A stretch of DNA of 64,000 nucleotides, taken from positions 15,990,501 to 16,054,500 of the forward strand of contig CM061091.1 of assembly GCA_030770545.1 (NCBI GenBank), in the 5' to 3' direction. Below the pieces are notes generated by a model that was given only the letters and a program-made list of their open reading frames with translations, was not told where the DNA came from and ran no database searches. The stretch is from Macropodus opercularis. Taxonomy: Eukaryota > Chordata > Actinopteri > Anabantiformes > Osphronemidae. Of this stretch, positions 34,060 to 48,100 are shown one piece after another (the stretch's first letter is position 1; each line of letters opens with the position of its first letter). Made by a program: the position numbers and the translations under genes.

Positions 34060-37000
34060 ATGGTGAGTACATGTATCGCAACTTTACATTTTGTTGAGTT
34101 TACCACCGTAACTCGCTAGCTTTAGCTCCGTAACAGCTAGCTATCGCCAAATCTTGTATCAACACCAGGTAACGCTACGAGTGTAACGTTACATTCTAAG
34201 ACTCGGGAGTAGACGGGGCGACGGCCGCAGTTCGGTTCAAGTTAAAACGCAAGCACTGCCCACTTTGAGTCTTGAAACAACATAACGGCGTTAAATACAT
34301 GTGGTTTCTAATATTCTTCTGTTGTGTTGACAATTGCGCAGCCCCCCAAAAACAAAGGCACAAGCAAAACATCATCAGCAAAGACCAAGGCGCCTACACT
34401 GATCGATGGCCTTACGAAGGAGGAGATGTCCAAGGAGCAGGTCAGAGCGTTTTATTTTAGCAGCAAAGAGGGATTTTATCCTCAAAGTCGTCTGTGCAGC
34501 ATGTGAAACATACCGGATTTAATCCAAAGAGAAGTATAGACACACCAGCTGATCAAGGATCTGTCTTCCAGGACAGACAGACGGCAACAAAGTACAACTA
34601 CATGCTAGAGAAACCAAATGCCAGCAGTGTCACATATAGACATAAGTGGAGATTATGAGACTTGTGGCTGGCTTCAATACGACCACACCAAAATATCTTT
34701 GTGTTACAGCTGGAAGAGCACATTGTGCGTCTGAGAGAGGAGCTGGATAGAGAGAGGGAGGAGAGAAACTACTTTCAGCTGGAGAGAGACAAGATTCAAA
34801 GTTTATGGGAGGTCACACACAGGCAACTAGAGGAGGCCACGGCTGAACGGAAGAACTTGGATAAGGACATAGAGGAGGATGAGGGGCGCCACCAAGTAGA
34901 GATCAAGGTAAGGTTTATTCACAGCCAAACTGCACCCAAGGCTGCAGAGGTTGGATTTTAAGCCTTTACATATCAGATGAAGTACCAAGGCTTTAGATAG
35001 ATACATCCTTTAATCACTATTTGGAAGCTGTGACAGTGTGACCTTACAAACCATAATGTCTGTCTATGACTGTGCAGTCATCAGTGGCATTAAACATGTA
35101 AATTGTCTTTTTTCAAAGTGTTGGTGAAATAGGATTTGAAGCAGCGTAAAGGTAGTGTTGGTCAAAGTTAGAACCCCAGTAGATTAATTGGCCCGTGGAC
35201 CAATTTAAATAGCTGATTTTATTGTAGGCTGCACAATTAATTACTTTTCCCCCTCTAGGTGTACAAGCAGAAGATGAAGCACCTCCTGTGTGAACACCAG
35301 AACACGATCTCTGAGTTGAAAGCAGATGGTTTAGTCTCTACTGAGGTGGTGCAGAAAGAGCAACAACAGTTAGAGACTAAGGTACATAATGAAAGGAGAT
35401 CCATCATGGTGGACATTCAGGAGCTTGACAATGAAAGCCTTGTCCAGGAGCTTGAGCTGGTTTGTAGCATATAAGTCTATTGTATTCTTAATATCAAAGA
35501 TCTGTTTCTCTTAAGCCACATATACAGTAGTTCATCAGACGTACAAATGTGACTGATTTTAACAGAAACACAAAGAAGAAATGAATGAAACGAGGAACCA
35601 CTGGGAGAAGAAACTGACAGGTAAAAAACACCCCCATATTCAACATGTATTGTATGTGATAAAAAACTATATGGGAATCGTCATTTGTGTCATGATCTGA
35701 ACAGAAATTGAAGCCAAGTATGAGGAGAAGTTGAAGCTGCTGCCTCAAGACCTGGACAATATGAGGACAAATGTGACCATTGAGAGAGAAGCTCACTGGA
35801 AAAACCACATTGCTGCTCTTATAGAAAACCACAACAAAGTTTTAAGTGAAGCTCATGAGATTGCACATGACATGGAAGATGTGGCAGAAACAAACCATTC
35901 CATTAGGGTAAAACACAAATGCCCACAGTCTTCCCCCTTTGTTAGTCTGATACCAAAGGAAAGAATCAGCTGTTGGCTTAGGCTGCAGTGTATGAGTACA
36001 ACTTGCAGCACTAATTTTGAACTAGTTGTTCTTTCATCCTTGTTTTTTTAGATGGAAATTAAAAAAAGGAAGACAGAACAGGCAGTGAAGGAAAAGGACC
36101 TGATCCCTGTTTTGCAGGATAACAAACGTCTAGTTGACTTAATAACAGAAGCCAAGAAGGAAGTGAACGACCTTGAGAAAAAAATGAAAAACAGCATCCT
36201 GACCAAGGTGGCAGTGGTTTCTGTGGTTGTAATGTTTTAAAACCCCGTTGCAACCTTTCTTATTTGGCACTTTACACGCTGCGTGTCATACTAACGTAAC
36301 GTACACTAACGTACGGCAGCAGATGTTCACGTGTGCAGGCTTAATTTGTGACACTGTTTTTGACAGGACATTACTGAAACGATCAAACAAAAAGAGCTGA
36401 GTGATCTGAAATGGAGCCATGATGTATTGGAAAAGAAATTCAGCAAGGTAAACGCCAACATTCACCTGCACTGTGTCATGTCGCATAATCCTTAACATGA
36501 TTTATGTGCACAGTGGATATGGGACTAACACTGGTCGCTTGTGGTTGATGTGAATGTTTTTGCGTGTGTGCGCATGCATGTCACACAGCTGCAGCTGGAA
36601 AGGGACGAACTGTACAAAACGCACATTGAGAATATTGAGAAGGTGCAGCAAAAAGCCGATATGAAGAGCGCGCTGCTGGAGCGGAAGCTGAACGCGCTGA
36701 CGGACAGTGTGGAGAAGACACAGGCTCAGCTCAGCGCCGTGCTTTCTGCCACTAATGTGGACCAAACTGCACTTCGTGGGATCACAGACGACATCCAGGT
36801 ACTATGGTCCAGCTCCGTGTGTTTCTACTGTACTGATCCTCATGCTCTTGATTGCACATGTGATTTACCATATTATTTTTCTCTATAAAAATAAAAGATA
36901 TTTTTACTTTTAGGAAAACATTGACTCCAGTTATAATTCCATCCAAAGCTTACAGCATAAAAAAGCTCAAATTTCCAAGGTAAGTACTTCAAAGACTTGT

Positions 37001-37199
37001 TTATATGATGATGATGTGTAACCTGGCTTTGTAGTGAAAGTCACACTTAGGAAAACTCATGTAAACACAACGGTTTTTCTGGCAGGCTCGTAAGGATTTG
37101 CTGCTGACCTATGAAGCAAAGCAAAGGGCTCTTGGTATCCCAGGAGAGGAGCTTAGTGCAAAGCCCTTTGAAAGGAGTTTTGCTGGGAAAAGTCTGTAA
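34060..37199 (+). CDS. drc4: Dynein regulatory complex subunit 4 (GAS8-like)
   Basis: Coiled-coil subunit of the nexin-dynein regulatory complex of motile cilia and flagella. Eleven exons: 34060-34062 (only the ATG is coding), 34342-34440, 34710-34907, 35259-35459, 35566-35620, 35705-35907, 36052-36207, 36367-36447, 36589-36798, 36914-36979 and 37086-37199. They join to 461 residues (human GAS8 478). Conserved blocks: EEMSKEQ, REELDREREERNYFQLERDK, HQVEIKVYKQKMKHLL, EIEAKYEEKL, LQLERDELY and LLLTYEAKQRALGIP. Almost the whole chain is charged heptad-like sequence. The middle (about residues 185-305) diverges strongly from human and zebrafish GAS8 as I recall them, and the C-terminus is shorter. 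This suggests a fast-evolving orthologue or a second copy. The gene starts 404 nt after the E2F stop, in the same direction. Confidence 0.92.
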
Positions 37200-37617
37200 C
37201 AGGTCTTGGATCCTGACAAAATGAGATCAACAAAAGTCAAAACTATTAACAACAAGTCTCACTTTCTTCTGATCTCACTGAAATCTGTCCCACAGTATTT
37301 GTCATATTTGTTCTTTTATATAGTTAGTGATGTTCAGTTACATCAGCCATCAGCCTTTGTTCTGATTTGGGTTCTGGTCTCTTTGATTTTCTGGGTATTT
37401 CACGTTTTCACATAGGCTTAGTGGTGTAATAGTATATGGTTGTATAGATGTCAAAAACCAAAATTAGACATGTCAAACATAGCTGTGATGTAAAACTATC
37501 AAAAGAAACAATGTGGGTGGTTTTAGATTTTACACTGTTGTGTTTGGTTGATACAGTGACCAGAGATTCACACATTGCTTGTGCTCTGTATTTGTAAACC
37601 GTCAGTGATTCTGTTTG

Positions 37618-37623
37618 AATAAA
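37618..37623 (+). other. drc4: Polyadenylation signal of drc4
   Basis: AATAAA about 420 nt after the stop codon in AT-rich sequence. Confidence 0.65.
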
Positions 37624-37639
37624 GTGAGGAAAAATATTT

Positions 37640-39147
37640 TACTGAAGGAATGAAACACACAATCGTTTTATTTAGACATTTTGTACAGTGACGTTAATAG
37701 TCTGGACACCAAGTTATTTTCAAGCTCACGGGATCATAAAAATAGAAATCAGTAATATACTTTCATATTTCTACTGAGAGGTAAGTATAGACACAATCTT
37801 CCAATCTCAACAGCTAGTTTCACCAGCTGATTTCCCCACTGCTATCACTGAGTTTCCAGCAGAGAGAGGGGAGCGTATGGGGTGGATCCAGTTTCTCATT
37901 GAATATTCCTGTGGCGAATCGAGCCCTTCTGCACTGAGCGATCGCTGTTCCCTGTGGTATCAATAATACAGGAGGAAGTTATTGTCCCTGTGCAGGCCTC
38001 AGTGTCACACAGCTAAAGCACGTGGAGGGAGGGGGTGGTCCTTTCACTCAACCCTCTTGGGTTTCAGGGATCACAGACAGTGGTCTGACTCTGAGGAGCC
38101 TCCTCCTGTGCCCTTGTACACGGCTCAATTGTAAGTCTGCTCCAGTGAGGGATAAATGACTAAACAGTGACAGCGCGCTCAGTTCGACTGGTCTGGCCCC
38201 GTCAGTAAGACTACCCTCCTAACAAACCCGAGTCACCCACAGTCCTATCTGAGAGACAGCTCAATAGAGAGACGGTTGGAGAACGGGGTAGATACCCAGG
38301 GTGTGATTAACATGATACAGAGTGTCACCTTGTTTAAGAACCTGCATGAGAACGTTGACCTTTCAGTGGCCTCGTGAAAAAACTAAAAAATAACTGGGCA
38401 AACAAAATCAATAAACTGTGCATCCAAACATAAGCCTTGACCCAAAAAAACAGAACCTTAAAACATTGTGTTATAGTAGTATTACTCATATAAAACAGTC
38501 ATATGCTGAAACATATTGAAACATTATGTAGGATCAACATAAAGTCCCAAAGAGCCAGAACAGAGCGGGGGGAGGGTGCAGACGGAGACTGACAGCTAGA
38601 GAAAGTTGGAGTGATGGTGAAACAGTGCCACTCTGTAAGAGGTCGCCTCCACGCTGCTAAGTTAGAGATGCTGGCAGGCAAGAGCAGCGACGTGGATGAG
38701 CTGTGAGAGCTGGTGAGTCCTGACATTTTAATCTTCAAATTCAAGCAATCATCGACAGAAAGTGTATGTGTAATAGACTCGATCCTTGTTATGCATCAAA
38801 TGTTTAAGAATACAAACTATGAACTTAAAATGTTTTATCATATTTCTTTGAATGCTCATTTCAGCATCACATATAGACCTAGCTCCAACAGTTTACAGTC
38901 TTTACTTTTAGTGTGTAAATTACTAGTCTTAGTAACCAGGCAGTGAAAGTACTATGGTAATGTGGAAGCCAGTCATTAAGGTTTAATATCCCCTGCACTG
39001 AGACACTTTACTCCTTGAGTCCATACCATCACTCAAGACGGAAAGAAGAGCTGCTTCCTTTTAAGCATTTTCTAAAGTCATCAATAGGAACATCAGCCAA
39101 AGGAGGAAGATGTGACGCCTCTGTGTGACTGTGCACGCTGGCATGAG
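37640..39147. other. Region between drc4 and strc
   Basis: No coding exon was recognised. A possible untranslated strc exon may end at 38710 before GTGAGT, but its 5' boundary is not visible. Confidence 0.35.
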
Positions 39148-42100
39148 ATGAAGATGGCAAACAAAGGGCCAGGGATGGCCAGGCTTCGATTCACAAGCAT
39201 CGTAGTTTGTGCTGTGTTACTGGGACAAGGATCCCCTGAGAAAACAGGTGAGTATACAACCAAGACATTCAATAAACACAATATTGGTATATTTTTGCCA
39301 CGTGTCTGTAATGGGACTGTTTCAGGGGGTGGTAAAGAGAACCGGAGAGGTGGCGTTCTCAGGGAAATCATTTCAAAATGGAGTAAAGAAAATGGCTGGA
39401 ATCCTCAGAGAGCTACTCCAGAAGCAAAGCAGGAGCAGCCTGTGGACCCGTGGGTGAGGAGCATCATGGGCAGTCTAAAGACGCTCGGCTTACTCCCCAC
39501 CAAGAACCTGCCTTCGCTTCAAAAGCCCTTTGACAGACACCGTCTCTCTGGTTTCCTCTACAACATTTCTCTTTACCTCCAAGAGATGGGCGCTGAGCTG
39601 GAGGAGGCACCTGCAGAGTTGGATGAGGAGCAGCTGTGGGAGAAGGTGCTGCATTTCTTTCTGCAGTCTGACGGCAGTGCTGCATTGAACCAGGGCCGGT
39701 TGCCTCCACGTCCAAGCTTCAAAATGCAGGACTGGTTTCTGTCCCTGAGGGGGAGCCCTCACTGGGACTGGCTCTTGGGTTTGCTGCAGAGTCTGATTTC
39801 CTTATCACAGCGCCAGCCACACAGGTCCCTCTTGACTCTACTATCTGAGAACTGGAGGACAGTGAGCGCTGTGCTGGAAGCTGCACTACAGGCCCTGGTG
39901 AGTGGAACCTATGGCCAGGCCAGCGCAGGCCTGCAGGGCTTCATCTGCGCTCTTCAAGGTCGTACTGACTGTGCTTTCAGCGTTAGCTGGCTTCAGCAGC
40001 TCCTGCATTTTCTAGAAACACGCAACTGGAAACCTGTGGTCAGTTTACACCCACCAGGGGAAGGTGCTGAACACAGTAAGGGCTCGGGACGTTTAAAACC
40101 CTTCAGCCTGCCTCCTGAGGCCATGAAGCAGAACGCGTTGTCTGGAAATGCATCTCACGCAGCAGCCGCACAGGACGACCCAGAATCCATGCAAAGTTTA
40201 CTGCTGCATGCGTTGTATCGCTCAGGTGCAGGGGATCGAGGAGACAACGTGGCACAGAAGAACTTAGCTCTCGTGCAAGGTTTGGATGGGCTGAGGAGGG
40301 GCCTCCTGCACAGGGTGGGGAGCTCGGTTTATGCCAACCTAAGGAGGAAGGTGTCACGAGTAACCATGGCGCTGCTTGATGATGTCAGCAGCCTCGTGGA
40401 CGTGCCACAGCCCAACGTTCAGGGCCGGTGCTCAGTTGGTGAGTTTGTCAAAAGGTTTGCAATTTACAAAGCTGTCATCAGCGATCACTCAGTGTGATAG
40501 AACAGTAGGCCGTTAAGGCGGAGAATCCTCCTGGTACCGCTGGCAGTGCCGTTAATGTGTGCATGTTAAGAATGAATTAAATGTTAATTATATCATAATA
40601 ATTATATAGTCATTCTAGTGAAACGTAAAAAAGCCATAGTTTGTTCTATTTTTTGTCAGGCTAGAGAGTTAGGCTCATATGTTTGGCCCTGGTTTCACCT
40701 GACAGGATGTGACAGCGACTGACACTGCTTTAAAATCTTTATAATCATCCTGGTTATTGAAAGCATCTGTTGTTAGCTCGGCTAATCTCTTCATGCCCCC
40801 ATTGATGGCAGTAACACTATATCTTGGGCATTGTCAGCTGAGCTGCACTGTTTCACCAGGCCTCCACGACAGGTTCTGCCAGTTGCTTTCTCATCACTCA
40901 TTTGCTTTGATTTGCTCTTAGTCTTTTCTGTCCTTTGTCTTTCTAAAGGTGACCTGAGACAGATGATTTTATGGTAAGACATTTTCTGTTTGAATATTTG
41001 AATTTCACGTGTCTGACAGTAAATTGTTACCAAACGAGGTCCTTTTTCTGTCTTGTGTCTATGCATATGAAGGGGAGTGAGGCATAATGTGACTTGGAAC
41101 ACCCAGGCTTTGGGAGTCAGCTCCCAAGGTCTCCCAAGCTCCCTCCCGTTCCTGTCCTGCCCGTCCACAACTGTTCAAGATGAAGTACGGTCACAGCAAA
41201 CACCAGCTCAAACGTCTCAAACCTCTCGAATGTCTTTTCCAAGAACAATCTCCAAACAAAAAATGGTAAACAGCAATAACCAACAGAGAGAAGTGGAGTA
41301 CTTCACCTCTACAGAAATCCTGGAGGCAGCTTGTAATGAGTCCATCCCAGGCTTGACAGGCGTCTCGAACTTCACTGTGTTCCTCTACTGTAAACTTTTC
41401 GAAGGGGAGAACGGGTCAGTTAACCCCACGGTGGCTCAGATGGGGCTCGACCTGCACGCCACGTGCTCCGACGCGGCTTGGTACCTGTCTGCCGCTGAGG
41501 AGGACTTCCTCTGGGTTCATGTGTGCAGTGAGTTCTTCGCTCATGAATTTAACAACACAGTCTGTGCCAACACCTCTTTCTGGCTGCAGAGAGCACAGCA
41601 GGTAATGATTCACGTTTTGAGCATGGAGTGAATACAGTATCTGCTTCTAACCCACTATTAATGTAAACTCATTCCTATTTGTCTTTTTGCAGGCTGCAGC
41701 GACAAAGAACCACCACTTATTTAACCAGACAAGCATAGATGACCTGTGCGTGCAGCTGTCAGGTCAGGCGACAGGAAGCCCAGAGCTCGATGACAACTGT
41801 CTGGATCAGTTGGGCAGCAGGTCACTGAGTGCCCAGGCTTTCAGACACTGCTTCATGCCCAACAACTCAGTACTGAGCTCAGCTTTGTGTGCAAAGGCCT
41901 CCCCCTACTCAAGCAGCTGGGCTGCAGCATACTGCTCCAAACTGCTCAACTCCTCCCACGATGACCCTGCTGAGACTTGTCAGTACAGGGAGTGGACCTT
42001 GCATCACTTCACCAACACCACCCTCCTGGAGCTCTGCGGGCAGACGCAGGGGCTCCAAGAGTACATCTGTCTAAACGCCAGTCTTCACCAACAGCTGTTA

Positions 42101-45100
42101 GGTTTGATGCCCCAGCTTGCTGAGTTCTGTGCTGATCTGCAGGCAGAGCTGGAGAGCAGAAAGTGCTTCCTGCAGAGGTTCTTTGACATGCTCCCAGCGC
42201 CGTACGAGCTCGACACATCACAGTTGTGCGTTGACCCGGCCCCGCTGCTGGCGGACATCATTCACAAACTTAGCGTGTGTGAGGTGGAGGGAGGGGAGCG
42301 TGAAGGGTTCTTAGCTGCACTGGGGTACGTGTTGCGAGTGCTGGACTTTTTGGTGGGCCTCTCTGCAGGTCTGGATGAGGGAGAGGGAGAAGCGAGACAA
42401 GGTTTGCGTCAGGCCATTCTCCTCTCCAGTCTGCTCGATAATACATCCTGGGCTGCACTACAGCCGGAGGCCTCCATGAGTGTCCTGCACACTGTGGGGG
42501 TTTTTCTGCGCAGAGAGCAGAACGCCACTCTGAAAGAAGACCTGCTGAGCTGCTTCAGTGTAAGAGCTGAGTAACACTCACTCACAAAATCACTCGCACG
42601 CAGAAAGCAAACAGTGAATAACTTGTATGTGCTGTCACATCAGCCTGTCTTGTGGGACCTTATCCAGCGCGATGACAACTCGTCCGCTCTCCAGGTTCTG
42701 CTGCAGGTACTGACCTGTGCAGCTGCATTCACATTTCACGTTTCACAGCAGATGAGCTCACCGGACGTTGTATTTCTCAACAGGAGTACCTCCAGATGCC
42801 GAGAGACAGCATTCGCACCCTGGTCATGTCTGCTGAAAAAGACGCCGTAAAGAGGTTTATCTCCCATATGCATCAAAGTTGGGACCAGCTGCAAGTTGAA
42901 ACCAGTCAGGTTTGATCTCAACACACCATCAAAACAAAGGAAGACTGTTTGTCACTTCCTATTGAACTAATCGTGTTTTATTGAGTGCAGCTCTTCCTTG
43001 TGCTCCCTCGTGCTTTATTAGTTTTATCTGAATATGTGTCTCAGCTCATGAAAAATCAAAAAGGACCAAATCGAATACAAAGTGTTCTGTTGCCTTCTCT
43101 GTCAGGCCTCTCAGAAAGAGTTGCAGGCCATGGAGACAATGACAGCTGCTTTCATCCACAAGTTCCCTCGAGTGACCCCAGAACTGTTTGTGGACCTGTC
43201 TCAGTTCATTCCTTTTATGTCTGTCTCAGACATAATGAGCTTCCCTGCATCCCTGATAGTCAACGACAGCGTGTGAGCGTCTCGTCACCCACTCAGTAAA
43301 CATTTGCTTTCATGCATCGCCCCATCCTGACAGTAACTGCTTGTTCCTTAGGTTGACAGCCATTCGTGACCATAGCTCTGGCATGAAGTTACTCCAGAAA
43401 AAAGCTTTTGTAAAACGGCTGCTGCAGTCGAGCGTGGTGGGGGATGTCCCTTCATGGCCACCGTACTTCCTGAGTTCTATCCTCCCACTTCTACCATACC
43501 TCCCTGTCAGACATTTTCAGGAGCTGACATCCCAGCAGGTTAGAGGCCATTTCTCTTTTGTTTTACTCTGTTATGTTTGAGGTGCACAAGAACTACACGG
43601 TTTCATTATAACAAGCCCGACACCCGTCCTCCAACACCAAACATCAGCCAATCAAGAGCTTATTTGAACTTTTATTTATCTCTCTTAGCTTACGCCTCTG
43701 GTAGAGTTGCTTGGCAACAGCAGTCTGGATGGCGTAAGGGGGCGCCATGTGCTGCGGACCCTCGTCGGCGAGGAGAAAGATCTGACCAGTGATGACATAC
43801 AGAGGTGGGTTCAGGCTTCACGCTAGTATTAACTAAAAGTGTTGCTTTAGAAAAGTAACTGACTAACTTTCACAATTGTTTTTTTTCTCTGGTCTACATA
43901 TTTAGCCGTTTAATTTTAGATTATATTATTTGCAGGTTAGGAGTTCTAGCCTGTTACCTGGACCCAGTGGAGCTGGGTTTATATCTCCAGGACTCAAGCG
44001 TGTCCCCTGCTGTCTGTCAGCAGCTGGCTCACTGCATGACCACGGGGTTGATCAGTGCCAGTGGCAGGGTGAGGGGCAAAGCTTCTTCCTGGCGTCGTTC
44101 CTTCTGAACTAAAAGTTTCTTTTGTGTCTAACTTTGTGTAATTGTGTCTCATGGGCAGTTGTCCACTTGGCTGATACCAGCAGTCCAGGCCCTGAATGTC
44201 AGCAGCATGGCTCCTTCAGACTTGTCTGCTTTCAGTGGTCTGCTACCTCAGCTGGGAGCATCTTTCCTGCTGTCCCTCCCCTCACAACAAGTCATCGACA
44301 TCCTCACTCAACCAGGATTACACAGATATCCCCCAGCAGAGGTCAGCAGGGCATTTTATATTCATATTAGTAAGCGTCGCCTGTCTTCATGCTGCCTTGG
44401 AGGAACTGTGGAGCCATGATGCTTTTCAAAGTGTGACCTTGACTGTAATATGAGGAGATTTTAGTTATAACTGCACATGTCCAGTTAATTAGCTACCACA
44501 TTTTAAAGACAAGCAGAAAAAAAAGCCACTTCAGCTGTCTAAAGTCATGAGCGCTGCTGTAATTTCTGTTCAGACTTATTCATTTGCCAATTCTTTCCTC
44601 AGGCTTTTCAAATCTTATCCAAGATTTCAAAGGACACTAATGTACGTAGACATTTTTGAAATATTTCTGCTGACATTCAACCGACTGCAGTCTCACCACC
44701 GTGTTTCTCTCTTCCTGCCAGCTCACCATGGAACAACTGTGCAGGCTGAGGCCGTTACACTCTGGTCTGTCTCCCGCTGTGCTCAGAGACCTCCAGTGGC
44801 CTGAGATCAGTGGAAGAGCTCACTGCCAGTGCTGGCGAGTGTTACTAACTGAGCTAAAGCCTGGCCAAATAGCCATGCTGTACAATGGAGTGCAGGAGGT
44901 GATGTGGCTTTCTTTCCTTTTCTCTGACATCACTTATCACTTATCTTACTTGTTCACCCTCCCTTTTAATTTGCTGTGAGTCTTTGAGTGCTGCTACATG
45001 CTGAGCGGAGGTGCATTCAAACCTCCGGTCTGTGAAAGCCTTTCTGCTCCTATTCACCCTAAACTCACTGGAAAATGTCACATCTGAAACAATAACTGCA

Positions 45101-48100
45101 CCTTGAACCACGTTCAATCTGTCAAATGCGGCACCTGTAAAAGCTTCTGCGCGTGATTTTACGGCGTTTCGTGTTTTTCAATGTGCGCCAACAGGCTTTT
45201 CTCAAAGACTCGCAGAACATCACACAGCAGGGAAACTGTCTTTTACCGTTTGTCCCTCTGAGGAGGCTGATGGAGGTCAGCAATGGAGAAACCATCCTGA
45301 GGCATCTTCGCCTGTACAGAGAGACGCAGTGGTCGCCACAGCAGGTGCACAAATTGCTTTAATATGGTTGTGTGCGCTGTTTAATGCTGCATTGATAGGA
45401 CAACAATAGGTTGCAAGTTCTCTGAGGAAAGAAGCAAATGTTTCCAGTCTTCCCTCCCATTAATCTGCCACTCATTGGCTATGCTTCAGATGAGCCTTTC
45501 AGGATGTTAATACTCCATATGCACCATCCGCCATCAAGCTAATTAGTTTGGATTGAGCACAATGGCATGGCGGAGTGTAGCATAAATTAATAATGGCAAC
45601 CTTAAAGGGATTTTGTCACAGCCAACATTGTATTAGCCTGCTTTCACCACCTGTTCTCAGCTTAACAAGACCTGAGTCAAATCAATAAAGATTGCCCTTT
45701 TCACTTAGCCGCACCACAGGAATATACAGTGACAGGGCTTATTCAGGCTAAAATAGTCTATATAAATAACTGTACAAGCATATTTCAGTTGCCAGTGTTT
45801 TTGTGTGTTTAGTGTTGCAGCGTTGAAGGAAAGCTGGACTAGAAATAGAAAGGGATCAACAGAGCTTGGCACTGCATCATAATAAGAACGACATAGAGAA
45901 ATTTCTGCCTTCCTAAAGAGGCGCTGAAAGATATTAGTGCCCTGCTCACTCAAAAAGACGCTTAACTACTGTAAAATGTTATTTGTTTCGATCATGAGAC
46001 ATTATTGACACCTTTTCTTTCGTTATAGGCTCAGTTTCTGTTTAAACAAATACATGAATTAGGAAACATTACTCATAAATCCGTGAGGTAAGTTGGGCCT
46101 AATACACCAAAATACGTTTGATTTTAATCGGTTATCTGATCATCATCTGAGTCATTTTCTACTCGATAAAAAGCTAAAATAATAGTCTCTTTCCCTTGTA
46201 GGGCTCTGGGTCACATTGCCGGTGGAATGAGCTGTGACTTTTTGAGGCTTTGGACCAACTATACACATTTTACAAAGCTGCTTCAGTTTGTTAGTGATGT
46301 TCCTGGAGGCATTAGACCTTCTCTGGTGAGGAGCAGATAATTCAACACCTTTTAAAACGTTAATCTCTTTATAACAGTCTTTGATATGTAACCATGACTC
46401 ATTAGACCAATTTATACGTACAGTATGCATAAAATATATCAGACTTCCATGACAAATTACATTTAATACTAAACTAAAAAATACAGATTTGTTTTTGTAT
46501 GCTACTAGCAAAAATGTGTCATAGAGGAACTGAGGAAACAACCTGAACTGGATCTCAGTGTTTTGAGTTCTAGGTTTGCTGTAACATTACCGTAAGTACC
46601 AGCTACTTAAATATTTATTTTACACGAATACTCAGCAGTTTTCCCAAGGTAGCCACAGTTAAATGTCTGCTCTGTTCTCTTCCAGCGTGACGATGATAGA
46701 GAAACTCTCTAACTCCTCCGTCAGAGGGATCCTGAACCACATCCAAGCACACTTTGATGATTTCCTCAAACTTCCACATTACAAGCAGACAAATTTAGCT
46801 CAGATGGCCATAAATGAGCTGGTATATCACTACGAACTGTACAAACACAACATTTCCTACATATCTTTATATAACATGCAGAGGTTGGCACATTCCTCCA
46901 TTGGCTTTAGGCAGAAACCTGTGATTATAAACAAGCTGTTTCATGTGATGTATAAATACCATTAAGTTAATTCAGGAGGCCTAAATTTTTCAGGGTGACT
47001 AACGTGATAAACAGGGGCCGAGAGCACTCAGCAAACTGGAACTATTTCTGGTGAAATTAAATCAGGGCTTGCGTCAGTGATGGTGACTCATATATTTGAT
47101 TTGTAATAACACATTAATGGAGCAGAGGGAACAAACTACATTTACTGATACATTTGATGCTTCTCAAACAAGCGAACACCCGCATATACAGAGAGAAAGA
47201 AACAGAGTAAGAAATTCAGAACATAACCTGCTTTATCCTCTGGACAGATTTTCACACAAGTGAAGTGAAGGCAGTGTGAAATCCTTGTAATCCACGTCTG
47301 ATGTGTGTATGTGTTGCTCTGCAGGGCTCCTCTCAGGCCAAGGAGGAGATTGACAGCACCATGCTGGATTTCCTGGGTCCTTTACTGCCATTCTTGGACC
47401 GGGACAGTTTGGCTCTGGTGGACAGAGGCGCATTGGCTCTGCGACTAGAGGAGATGAGAAATTTCTGCCTTCCTAAAGAGGCGCTGAAAGATATTAGTGC
47501 CCTGCTCACTCAAAAAGATCTGCTCGGGTAAAGGAGCACATCACATCTGCTGGGTCCAAACAGTGGAGCTGGTTGTCACTGATTCAAATCTTCAGCACAA
47601 TGATGGTGTTGTCAACATATATACATATAAGATTCAGTCCCAAAGTTATTTAGAATCACATCATACACAATTAATAATTCAACCCACAGTAACAGCAAAT
47701 GCTGCGCAATACAAATGCTCAATAGGGAAATTCCACTGGGTAGTAAAGACATGGATTACTGCAGGAACTGTAAGAAATGTGCACTTGCTTTCCAGGGAGC
47801 CTTCCAAATGGCAAGCTGGAGATGTTGAACATCTGGGCAGGCTGGTGTTTTCCCTCTCAACAAAGCAGATTAACTCCATCCCACTGGTTTGCACCCAATA
47901 GTAAAATCCCTTGCAAATCATTTAATTGATTGTTAAAAGATTTATCCAACCATGCATGACTTTATCATATTTGTACCGACTGTGCAGACAGTGCTGAATA
48001 AAGACACAGTGGAGCAGGTGCTGGTGGGTCAGCGGTGCTGGGCGAACAGCCTGGTGGGCGCAGTCTGTATTACTCGGTGTATGGACGAGCAGTGGCAGAG

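Noticed and set aside
39464..40357. Several minus-strand open frames of 80-90 codons
   Set aside because: They are shadows of the long stereocilin exon 39326-40438 on the plus strand.
45896..45958. Treating the intronic exon-20 copy as a real strc exon
   Set aside because: The model is already complete and in frame without it, and its frame runs into TAA 6 nt after the copied part.
47497..47901. 134-codon open frame spanning a strc intron
   Set aside because: It reads through a clear donor (GTAAAG after 47527) and is mostly intronic; it meets the next exon only by chance.
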